Source: Sinorhizobium sp. B11 (GTDB lineage Bacteria > Pseudomonadota > Alphaproteobacteria > Rhizobiales > Rhizobiaceae). Taken from it: 64,000 bases of DNA. The stretch covers positions 2,046,001 to 2,110,000 of the forward strand of contig CP091034.1 of the NCBI GenBank assembly GCA_039725955.1, in the 5' to 3' direction. The notes beneath the pieces were generated by a model, which was not told where the DNA came from, did not search any database, and saw only the letters and a list, made by a program, of their open reading frames with translations. Position 1 is the first letter of the stretch. Every line of letters begins with the position of its first letter. Made by a program: the position numbers and the translations under genes. Shown here piece after piece: positions 18,219 through 25,043 of this stretch.

Positions 18219-18751
18219 ATGATGGATATCCTTTCGGCTGCCGCAATCGCCGCCAACCAGAAGAAGCAGGTGGCCGTCAACCTGAGCGCCGCAGTCCCCG
18301 GCATTGCCGGCGCGAAACTGACGCTCGCGATCGGGGAGCCGCCGAAGGAAATGGCCTCCAACGCCGTCGGCACCACGGGTGCAGTCGTGCGCACCGCCCA
18401 GGTGCGGCTTGCATTTGATCTGAATGTTCTTGGCATCAGCTCGATTGCCGGCATCAAGCTGCGCAGGACATTTCCGCCAAGACCATCAAAAATGTTTCGA
18501 CCAGGGACACGCTGACCTCGACGGTCACCAGCCTGCTTACCAATGCCGACATCCAGGTCACCATGCTCGGTCTCGGTATCGGCCTGCCGAAGGCCGTCAT
18601 CCAGGGCGCGGTCGCCGATACGCTGACCGGGCTTGCCAAGCCGCTCGACGAGCTGCTTGTCAACACACTCACCCTGCTCGGCGTCAAGATCGGCGAAGCC
18701 GATGTGCGGGTGACGGATGTTCACTGCGAGCAGTCGGTACTGGTGCAATAG
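18219..18751 (+). pseudogene. Remnant of a TadG-like pilus-assembly protein (C-terminal part, frameshifted)
   Basis: Two overlapping frames together read like the C-terminal half of a rhizobial TadG-type protein. The first (from 18219) has LSAAAIAANQKKQVAVNL, then AVVRTAQVRLAFDLNVLGI, and ends after GIKL near 18462. The second picks up at about 18464 with AQDISAKTIKNVSTRDTL and continues to LLVNTLTLLGVKIGEADVR and a stop at 18751. The N-terminal half with its membrane helix is absent. At the frame change part of the domain also seems to be missing, as if by internal deletion. Family assignment is from memory of such proteins. Confidence 0.6.
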
Positions 18752-18770
18752 CGATGAGCGCCGAACCGGC

Positions 18771-19145
18771 TCACCCCATCGGCGTGCCCTGATGGAAGAC
18801 GATCTTCCAGCCATCGGCGGCCTGACGCCAGATGGTCGAATGGCGCGTTACGCGCTGCGGCTCCTCGAGAATGTAGGAGAGAAGGAAGAGCCTGTCCGCC
18901 AGCACCGTGATGGTGAAATCCCGGCAGGGCCAATCATGCGGCTCTGGCCCTTTCTCGTAGCGCGCAAGCGACGTTTCGATCGCATAGCCGCGCTGATAGA
19001 CTTTTCCGCTCGCACCGATCTGCCAGAAGTTGCTATCGGTCATCCGTTCGAGATCGGCACGCGACGTGCCGAATTCGCGCCGGTGAAAGATCGGCTCGCG
19101 GGCCGCGAGTTCTCCAAGAATATGGTCCAGATCCATGTCGCTCAT
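18771..19145 (-). CDS. NTF2-like (DUF4440/SnoaL-type) protein
   Basis: The 124-aa product has the cone-shaped NTF2-like pattern: an N-terminal helix LDHILGELAAREPIFHRREFG, an MTDSNFWQIGASGKVYQRGY strand pair, and C-terminal FLLSYILEEPQRVTRHSTIWRQAADGWKIVFHQGTP. This matches the DUF4440 group, whose members range from enzymes to unknown binding proteins. The frame is open much further upstream, but that part is antisense to the next gene's leader. ATG 19145 is the best fit, without a clear ribosome site. Confidence 0.7.
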   Translation of the reverse strand: MSDMDLDHILGELAAREPIFHRREFGTSRADLERMTDSNFWQIGASGKVYQRGYAIETSLARYEKGPEPHDWPCRDFTITVLADRLFLLSYILEEPQRVTRHSTIWRQAADGWKIVFHQGTPMG

Positions 19146-19319
19146 GCCGGCAGAATGCATGGATGAAGCGTTGCTCGCAAGGCGAGCAGCCGGTTTGACA
19201 AGCGCTGGTCCCGCGGATACGACGTCAGCCATGAGTTCCAACAGCGCGCATCTTTTCCGTCTCGACCGCACCTGCCCGCAGGTTGCCGTTCTGCGCGCTT
19301 TTGGCGGACGAGGTCTCCG

Positions 19320-19398
19320 CGTCCAGCCGTAACGTCCGGATGCCCTGATGCGTCCGGCGAACTGCTGGACGTAAAGCCCCCATCCTTCTGTTAGGGCT
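19320..19398 (+). promoter_or_regulatory. Structured leader in front of the aaRS-like gene
   Basis: An outer stem CGTCCAGC/GCTGGACG (19320-19327 with 19364-19371) encloses an inner CCGGA/TCCGG stem (19336-19340 with 19353-19357). It is followed by AGCCC/GGGCT (19375-19379 with 19394-19398), close to the GTG start. The pairings are seen; a regulatory role is inferred. Confidence 0.35.
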
Positions 19399-19416
19399 GC
19401 CAGGGAGACAGGCACC

Positions 19417-20166
19417 GTGCTCAATCTTTTCAATGTCAATTCGCTCGTCCACTGGGAAGAGCGCGAAATCAACATGCGTGACCACATGGTCCGTTTCTTT
19501 TCCGAGGAGGTGCGAACCTTCCTCCGAGCGGTCAACCCCGCGTGGGATGTCAGAAGGGTCGAGGCGCCGGCGCTGACGCCTCGCGCCCTCATTTCGGACG
19601 CCTACACCAATGCCGATATCTGGGCGCAGGAGCAACTGACCGAGACCGAGGCGCCGCTCGTGCTGAGGCCGGAAACGACGCCCTCGACCTACGTCTACAT
19701 GCAGCACATTCTCGGCAATCATTCGAGGACGCGTCTGCCCCTCTGCGTCTGGCAGGCCGGCCGATCCTACCGGCGCGAGCAGGAGCAGCCGACCAAGCAC
19801 ATGCGCCTGAAGGAGTTCTGGCAGCTGGAATTCCAGTGCGCCTACACGGCTGACAGCGGCAACGACTATCATGCCGCTGCGCTGGAGCCCGTGCGCCGAA
19901 TGATCGCCGCGCTCATCCCGCTGCCGACCCGCATCGTGCCTTCCGACCGGCTGCCCGCCTATTCGCAGACGACAGTCGATGTGGAGGTGGATAACGGCGA
20001 CAAGTGGATGGAAGTCTGCTCTATCTCGCGCCGCACGGATTTTCCCGAGCGCTACAGGACGCTGCCGAAAAAGGGCCCGGCTGTGGAACAGGATGTTCTC
20101 GTGCTGGAAATCGCCATCGGCCTTGATCGCTGCGTCTACAACTGGGATCTTGCGACGAGCCTGTAA
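19417..20166 (+). CDS. Stand-alone class II aminoacyl-tRNA synthetase-like catalytic core (GlyRS/ThrRS-related)
   Basis: At 249 aa this is only a catalytic core. It shows the GlyRS-like segments APLVLRPETTPSTYVYM, class II motif 2 (RSYRREQ ... RLKEFWQLEFQ) and motif 3 (EIAIGLDRCVYNW). There is no anticodon-binding domain, so it probably does not act as an ordinary tRNA synthetase. Known stand-alone cores load carrier proteins, make amino-acid adenylates or work in biosynthesis; which applies here is unknown. The start is GTG 19417 with AGGGAG and ACAGG upstream. A structured leader precedes it and a strong hairpin follows. It heads an island of NUDIX, HIT and TyrRS genes. Confidence 0.78.
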   Translation: MLNLFNVNSLVHWEEREINMRDHMVRFFSEEVRTFLRAVNPAWDVRRVEAPALTPRALISDAYTNADIWAQEQLTETEAPLVLRPETTPSTYVYMQHILGNHSRTRLPLCVWQAGRSYRREQEQPTKHMRLKEFWQLEFQCAYTADSGNDYHAAALEPVRRMIAALIPLPTRIVPSDRLPAYSQTTVDVEVDNGDKWMEVCSISRRTDFPERYRTLPKKGPAVEQDVLVLEIAIGLDRCVYNWDLATSL

Positions 20167-20172
20167 GACATT

Positions 20173-20204
20173 GCGGGCCGCGTTTATTCAGGAATCCGGC
20201 CCGC
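20173..20204 (+). terminator. Hairpin after the aaRS-like gene
   Basis: The arms GCGGGCCG and CGGCCCGC flank a 16-base loop, followed by an A/T-rich stretch rather than a clean T-tract. Confidence 0.55.
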
Positions 20205-20211
20205 ACTTTAA

Positions 20212-20229
20212 ATATAGATATATCTATAT
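20212..20229. repeat. 18-bp perfect AT palindrome
   Basis: ATATAGATATATCTATAT lies directly between the aaRS-like gene's hairpin and the end of the convergent NUDIX gene, in an otherwise GC-rich region. It may simply close the terminator or may be a protein-binding site. Confidence 0.5.
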
Positions 20230-20260
20230 ATATTGTCCGGTCTCAGGCAATTGACTTCGA

Positions 20261-20671
20261 TTAGCCACGCATATCACCGGCCAGAGACTGTTCTTGAATC
20301 TCGTGGAAGATCGAACACCATTGTGGGTGGCCCAAATCGTCCAGCGCCTCGGCCTGAACGGGCGTGGCCCACTGCGCCGCCGTATGCTCATCTCCCAGCA
20401 ATACAGGTTCTCCACCCTGCCATTCGCTCACGAGGAAGAGATGATAGATGGTGTCTTCCTCGGGCTGCTCGGCGAGCTTTCGAAATCGGGATGGGGTCAG
20501 GCCAACTTCCTCTTTTGCCTCGCGCACCATTGCCGCCGCGGGGCTCTCGCCGGCTTCAACATGGCCGCCGACCAGATCCCAGCAATCAGGAAAGCGCTCT
20601 TTGTGCCCTGCACGTCTGACCAGCAGAACCCGGCCTTCCCGCCAGAAAATGGCGCATGCAATTTCAGTCAA
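20261..20671 (-). CDS. NUDIX hydrolase (MutT-like)
   Basis: This 136-aa protein has a complete NUDIX box, GGHVEAGESPAAAMVREAKEEVGL (G-x5-E-x7-RE-x2-EE-x-G). NUDIX enzymes cut nucleoside diphosphates linked to another group, such as damaged NTPs, ADP-ribose or dinucleoside polyphosphates; the substrate cannot be told. The N-terminal ACAIFWREGRVLLVRRAGHKERFPDCWDLV segment is typical of small MutT-like members. It is convergent with the aaRS-like gene and divergent from the HIT gene, which starts 101 bp away. Confidence 0.88.
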   Translation of the reverse strand: MTEIACAIFWREGRVLLVRRAGHKERFPDCWDLVGGHVEAGESPAAAMVREAKEEVGLTPSRFRKLAEQPEEDTIYHLFLVSEWQGGEPVLLGDEHTAAQWATPVQAEALDDLGHPQWCSIFHEIQEQSLAGDMRG

Positions 20672-20772
20672 GACATTCCCTCTCGGTGCGTCCGCAATTT
20701 GCCCGACAAGAAGCGAAAGTCACGGCCCTTGCCGAAGCACGTCATCGTCAGCCAATTTGCGAATCTGCGCGC

Positions 20773-21282
20773 ATGCCCACGCAAGAGAGGAAGGCATCCT
20801 TGGAAATTCCTGCACAGTTCCATGTGTCCGAAACATCCGGCTGGCTGGTGAACCATCGCATCAATTCCGCCCTGCCGGGCTATCTCATGGTCAGTTCGCG
20901 AAGCTTCACCAACGATCTTGCAGACCTGTCGGCTGAAGCCTTGTGCGAGCTCGGCCCGTTATTGGCGAAAGCTCAGCATGCCCTCGGTAAGGTGCTCGGC
21001 GCAAAGCGCGTCTATATTGGCCGCTACGGCCACTCGCCCGGCTTTCCCATCCACTTCCACATCATCCCGATCTACGACTGGGTGGAAGACCTCTTCTGGC
21101 AGGATCAGCGCTACCGTCTGCTGCAGACCTTTGCCGAAGGCCCGGGCGAAACCCCGACCGATGGGGCCGAGCTGACCTTCTTCATCTGGCGCGAATTCTG
21201 CGAGCGGGCCGAGCCGCCACCGATAAAGGGGCCATCTGTTGCCGAGACGATCGAATTGCTGAGAAAGACATTGCGCGCATGA
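20773..21282 (+). CDS. HIT-family hydrolase
   Basis: The histidine-triad region reads FPIHFHIIPIYDW. The second and catalytic histidines of the HxHxH motif are kept, while the first His is replaced by Pro. The upstream RVYIGRYGHSPGFP segment fits the family. HIT proteins hydrolyse aminoacyl-AMP, Ap3A/Ap4A or similar nucleotides. The ATG at 20773 is used here, but TTG 20800 has a better ribosome site (AGAGAGGAAGG). Its stop overlaps the next NUDIX gene's start (ATGA), so the two are coupled. Placement beside synthetase-like genes suggests clearing of aminoacyl-adenylates or dinucleoside polyphosphates. Confidence 0.8.
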   Translation: MPTQERKASLEIPAQFHVSETSGWLVNHRINSALPGYLMVSSRSFTNDLADLSAEALCELGPLLAKAQHALGKVLGAKRVYIGRYGHSPGFPIHFHIIPIYDWVEDLFWQDQRYRLLQTFAEGPGETPTDGAELTFFIWREFCERAEPPPIKGPSVAETIELLRKTLRA

Positions 21283-22037
21283 CATTCGCAGACCAGGCAT
21301 TCACAATATCAGTCGATCATATTCATTGCCGTTGCGCCGGAACCTTCCGGCTTTCCGAGCCGGTCGAGGCGCTGCGGCGGGCCGGCTGGGATCGCTTTCT
21401 CGAAAGACACCCAACGGCCTTCGACGGGCAGCTCCTGCGCTTGGCCGAGCATCGCATCGAGAATGGCGGATTGACCATCATGGCCCAAAGCACGAGCTTC
21501 TCCGCCTATGTCGTGACCCGCCATGCCGGCTTTGCCGCGGAGCACCCTGACGCCGAGCGCTCCGATCCGCTGGGGCTCACCATTATCCTTGTTACCGCGG
21601 ACCAGCAGGTGATCGTCACCAAGCGGAGCCTGACTGCGGAGCAGAATCCAGGCGCCCTTTATCTGATCGGCGGTTATGCGGAGCCGGGTGCCAGCGAAGA
21701 AGTCGATCTCTTCGACGAGGCGGCCCGCGAACTTGCCGAGGAGGTTGCCGTCACCGATATCGATCGCTCCACCGCCTTCGCGATCGGCCTCGCCTACGAT
21801 CCCGTTCATTGCCACCCCGAGCTTTTCATTCTGGCATCGAGCCGCTCCACATCAGCCGCGATCCTCGATGGCGCCCATCATGCACCAGACCGCAACGAGG
21901 CGGCCGAACTCTTCGCGTCACCGCTGAGTGATATCCTGAACGACGATGGTTTCCTGCCCGACGCGCCCAGGACATGGAGCTTCGTCAAGGCCCGGTCTTT
22001 CCTGCAGCGGCATTTCCGTCAGCACCATGCCCTTTGA
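21279..22037 (+). CDS. NUDIX-domain protein, NUDT22-like layout
   Basis: The 252-aa protein has an N-terminal part (WDRFLERHPTAFDGQLLRLAEH) like the leader domain of NUDT22-type UDP-sugar diphosphatases. A NUDIX region follows, reading LIGGYAEPGASEEVDLFDEAARELAEEVAV. The box is stretched by a few residues between the first G and RE, but the RELAEE core is intact. The substrate is uncertain. It overlaps the HIT gene by four bases. Its 3' end overlaps, in antisense, the extended tail of the frameshifted tyrS by about 120 bp, an unusual convergent arrangement. Confidence 0.75.
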   Translation: MTFADQAFTISVDHIHCRCAGTFRLSEPVEALRRAGWDRFLERHPTAFDGQLLRLAEHRIENGGLTIMAQSTSFSAYVVTRHAGFAAEHPDAERSDPLGLTIILVTADQQVIVTKRSLTAEQNPGALYLIGGYAEPGASEEVDLFDEAARELAEEVAVTDIDRSTAFAIGLAYDPVHCHPELFILASSRSTSAAILDGAHHAPDRNEAAELFASPLSDILNDDGFLPDAPRTWSFVKARSFLQRHFRQHHAL

Positions 22038-23364
22038 CATCGGCAAGCGGGCCGCCTGCCGTGTGAGGCAGCCCTTTCGCGATGGCATTACGGTTCCGGC
22101 CGCAACAGCACATGTTTTCTTCCGGCCGACCGACAGGCGGATGACGCCCTCCTCCATGTCGGTATCGGTAAGCCGCATGGCTTCATCGGACACGTTGCTG
22201 CTGTTGACACGCACGCCGCCGCCGAGGATCAGCCGCCGCGCCTCGCTTTTCGACCTTGCAAGCCCTGATGCGACAAGCGCATCCGGCAGCGGCAGGCCCT
22301 GGCGCAGCAGATCGCCCTCGATGGCAACCGTCGGCAATCCTGCAGCGGCCTCGCCCTCTTCAAACATGCGGCGAGAGGTCTCGGAGGCTTGCGTCGCCGC
22401 GTCTGCGCCATGGCAGAGCCGTGTCACCCGCGTCGGCAAGCACCTTCTTCGCAACATTGATCTCGGAGCCGCGCAAAGCTTCCAGGCGCGCAATCTCGTC
22501 AAGCGGCAGCTCGGTGAAGAGCCGCATGAAGCGGCCGACATCGGCATCCTCGGTGTTGCGCCAGAACTGCCAGAATTCGTAGGGCGACAGCCGATCTGCA
22601 TTCAGCCAGACCGCGCCCGATGCGCTCTTGCCCATTTTCGCACCCGACGCGGTCGTGAGCAGCGGCGCCGTCAAACCGAACAGCGTTCGCCCGCCGGCAC
22701 GCCGCCCGAACTCGACGCCGCTGAGAATATTGCCCCATTGGTCCGAACCGCCGAGCTGCAGCAGGCAGCCATGCGTTTCGGCAAGCACGTGAAAGTCATA
22801 ACCCTGCATGACCATGTAGTTGAATTCGAGCAACGAGAGCGATTGCTCTCGCTCCAGCCGCTGGCGCACGCTCTCGGAGGTCAGCATCCGGTTCACGGAG
22901 AAATGCGGACCGACATCGCGCAGGAAATCCAGGTATTTCAGGCTACCAAGCCAGTCGGCATTGTTGACCATGAGCGCATCTGTCGGCCCGCCGCCGAAGG
23001 TCAGGAACCGCTCGAAGATGCGCCGGATGCCGGCGAGATTGGCGGCGATCTGTTCTTCGCTGAGCAATGGCCGCGACGTATCGCGAAAGCTCGGATCGCC
23101 GAGCCGCGTCGTGGCGCCGCCCATCAGCGCGATCGGCCTGTGGCCGGTCTTCTGAAACCAGCGCAGCATCATGATGGGGATGAGATGCCCGACATGCAGG
23201 CTGTCGGCCGTGAGGTCAAAACCGTTATAGGCTGTCGCGATCCCGGTGCCGAGCCGGTTGTCGAGGGCTTCGAGATCAGTGCACTGCTGGATGAATCCGC
23301 GCTCCGCGAGAACGCGCAGAAACTCCGATCGAAGCTTGATGGAAGGCTGAAAATTGATGGTCAT
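21918..23364 (-). pseudogene. tyrS: Tyrosyl-tRNA synthetase gene with a single-base frameshift
   Basis: The N-terminal 310 residues form a good TyrRS: FDLTADSLHVGHL (HIGH motif), LQLGGSDQWGNI and AKMGKSASG (KMSKS motif). After EINVAKKVLADA the frame is lost near 22426-22428. The correct continuation TRLCHGADAATQASETSRR lies in the next frame and runs through an S4-like domain (LPDALVASGLARSKSEARRLI). Removing one base from the CCC at 22426-22428 would restore VLADAVTRLCHG. The tail also continues some 50 residues past the usual end. The change could be a real mutation or a sequencing error. The divergence suggests a second-copy TyrRS. Confidence 0.82.
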
Positions 23365-23436
23365 GAGGGTCTCCAGTGGGGCCGTGAGGCCGGAGACCTT
23401 CTGCTGAAACACGCGCCGCCGACCGTGCGGCGTTCG
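23362..23436 (-). promoter_or_regulatory. Leader hairpins in front of tyrS, one covering the ribosome site
   Basis: On the minus strand GGTCTCC and GGAGACC pair with an inner GGCC-TCAC-GGCC; the 3' arm contains the GGAG Shine-Dalgarno six bases from the ATG. Just upstream, CGCCGC and GCGGCG pair around seven bases. This may be translational control of tyrS; the pairings are seen, the role is inferred. Confidence 0.45.
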
Positions 23437-23558
23437 GGTTTCGAATAGATGACCGTCACCGCTCTATGGGAGCAGCGCGTAATACAGGCCGGACAGGGTC
23501 GGTACACGGGTCATGCGCAATGCATACAGGGCGCGTGGTGTCACGACAAGGGCCTCGG

Positions 23559-24056
23559 TCAGCGTCTCATGGCGATAGGCAACGCAGGCTGCGAGACTGC
23601 GGTCTTCATGAGATCGACGATACCATCCGGGAAAATGACGTCGGCACTGGCAAGCAGTTCTTCCGTCGACCACCAGTGGTGATCCGCCATGACCTCTCGT
23701 TCCAGATCCGTCCAGCCGCTATCGGAGATCGCCCCACGCTCGGTCCGCACCACAAAAAACTGCTCCTCGGCGCGCACCATCTCGCCATTGTGGAGCTGAA
23801 ATTCGAAAGACCGGCTGCCGATCGATGATCCCACCTGATCCACATGGAGGCCGGTTTCCTCCGCGAGTTCGCGCAAGGCCGCGGCCTCGAACGTCTTGCC
23901 CTCCTCAAGCCCGCCGCCCGGCGTCGCCCAATATTGCCGCCCCGCAAGCGCGCCCGATCTGAAGACGAATTTGAAAAGCAGGACGCACCCGAACTGATCG
24001 AGCAGAAGCAGCCGCGCGGCCGGACGTGTTCGCATCAAACTTACCTCTTGTGTCAT
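23559..24056 (-). CDS. NUDIX hydrolase
   Basis: The 165-aa protein contains the NUDIX box GGGLEEGKTFEAAALRELAEETGL in full. The N-terminal RPAARLLLLDQFGCVLLFKFVF strand and the late HHWWSTEELLAS segment are common in small NUDIX hydrolases of the ADP-ribose/dinucleoside polyphosphate type, but the substrate is not predictable. It is the third NUDIX gene of the island and lies upstream of tyrS on the same strand, about 190 bp from the tyrS start, so the two may share a promoter. ATG 24035 (MRTRPAAR) is an alternative start. Confidence 0.87.
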   Translation of the reverse strand: MTQEVSLMRTRPAARLLLLDQFGCVLLFKFVFRSGALAGRQYWATPGGGLEEGKTFEAAALRELAEETGLHVDQVGSSIGSRSFEFQLHNGEMVRAEEQFFVVRTERGAISDSGWTDLEREVMADHHWWSTEELLASADVIFPDGIVDLMKTAVSQPALPIAMRR

Positions 24057-24113
24057 CGCTCATGAGAATGGCAATGGAAGAAAATCGCAACCTCCGGTGA
24101 AAAAAAGCATCAG

Positions 24114-24926
24114 ATGCTTCGTTTCGGCTTTCGCTTCGCAATCGTCGTCTTTCTGACCCTGCTCACACAGATCGGCGGTCTCGCTTATCTCGTCGGCATC
24201 GTGGTTGCACGCCTTTGGGCCGTGCGTAGATTTGTGCCGAAGCTCGCAATCTTCCTGCTCGTCTATACCAGCCTGACGATTGTCACCAGCATCGTCGCGC
24301 CGATCTTCGGGCGTGTTCCCCTGTCCTGTCTGGCAGACGCTGCAGACAAGCTTGTCGTCCGCTCACCGGTCTACTGCGCCCTCAATCGAAATTATGTCAC
24401 GCCTGCAGTGCGCAATCTGGCCTATGCCCTTGCAGACAATATGGACAGGCAATTTCCCGGCACGACAACGATCGCACTGGATGCCAATTTCCCCTTCCTG
24501 ACCGGCTTTCCGCTGCTGCCGCATTTGTCGCATACTGACGGCAGGAAGCTCGACTTCGCCTATTATTACGAGGATTCCAGCGGTAATTTCCTTGATGATG
24601 TCACCCGCTCACCAATCGGCTATTTCGCTTTCGAACAGCCCGCCAATAGTGATGAGCAGCCATGCAAGGGGCGGAACGACTGGCTGACGGGGCGTTTGGA
24701 CCTCGATGTTCTCCAGCCGCTGTTTCCTGCCTACCGGCTTCAGAAGCAACGGACGGTGGCGGCGGTGAATTGGCTCACCACCGAGGGCGTGAGCCGGTTC
24801 GGAGTGGAGAAGGTATTTCTTGAACCGCATCTGAAAAAAGCGCTCGGCATCACCGACGATCATGTGCGGTTTCAGGGATGCCGCGCTGCGCGTCACGACG
24901 ACCATCTTCATGTTCAGTTGCGGTGA
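24114..24926 (+). CDS. Membrane-anchored protein with LAS-type metallopeptidase signature
   Basis: Two hydrophobic helices near the N-terminus (about residues 5-30 and 42-65) are followed by a soluble domain of about 200 residues. This contains SHTDGRKLDFAYYY (H-x6-D) and, near the C-terminus, RHDDHLHVQL (H-x-H). This His/Asp and HxH pair is the zinc signature of the LAS group (MepA, VanX/D-Ala-D-Ala peptidases), so cell-wall peptide cleavage in the periplasm is possible. The similarity is motif-level only. Cysteines at LSCLAD, YCAL, EQPCKG and QGCRAA could form disulfides. Confidence 0.55.
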   Translation: MLRFGFRFAIVVFLTLLTQIGGLAYLVGIVVARLWAVRRFVPKLAIFLLVYTSLTIVTSIVAPIFGRVPLSCLADAADKLVVRSPVYCALNRNYVTPAVRNLAYALADNMDRQFPGTTTIALDANFPFLTGFPLLPHLSHTDGRKLDFAYYYEDSSGNFLDDVTRSPIGYFAFEQPANSDEQPCKGRNDWLTGRLDLDVLQPLFPAYRLQKQRTVAAVNWLTTEGVSRFGVEKVFLEPHLKKALGITDDHVRFQGCRAARHDDHLHVQLR

Positions 24927-24994
24927 AGCCCTCGCCTCCCTTATCGGTGGGCTTATCACAGGGGGTACTGGCGATGCCTGTGACTCCACAAACA

Positions 24995-25021
24995 AAAAGC
25001 CCGGCTCTAGGCCGGGCTTTT
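24995..25021. terminator. Bidirectional terminator
   Basis: AAAAAGCCCGGC and GCCGGGCTTTT arms with a short TCTA-type loop; A-run on one side and T-run on the other serve both convergent genes. Confidence 0.88.
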
Positions 25022-25043
25022 CAAACTCTATCGGCTAATCGCC

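Noticed and set aside
19135..19332. Short plus-strand frame before the aaRS-like gene
   Set aside because: No family sequence; lies in the structured leader region.
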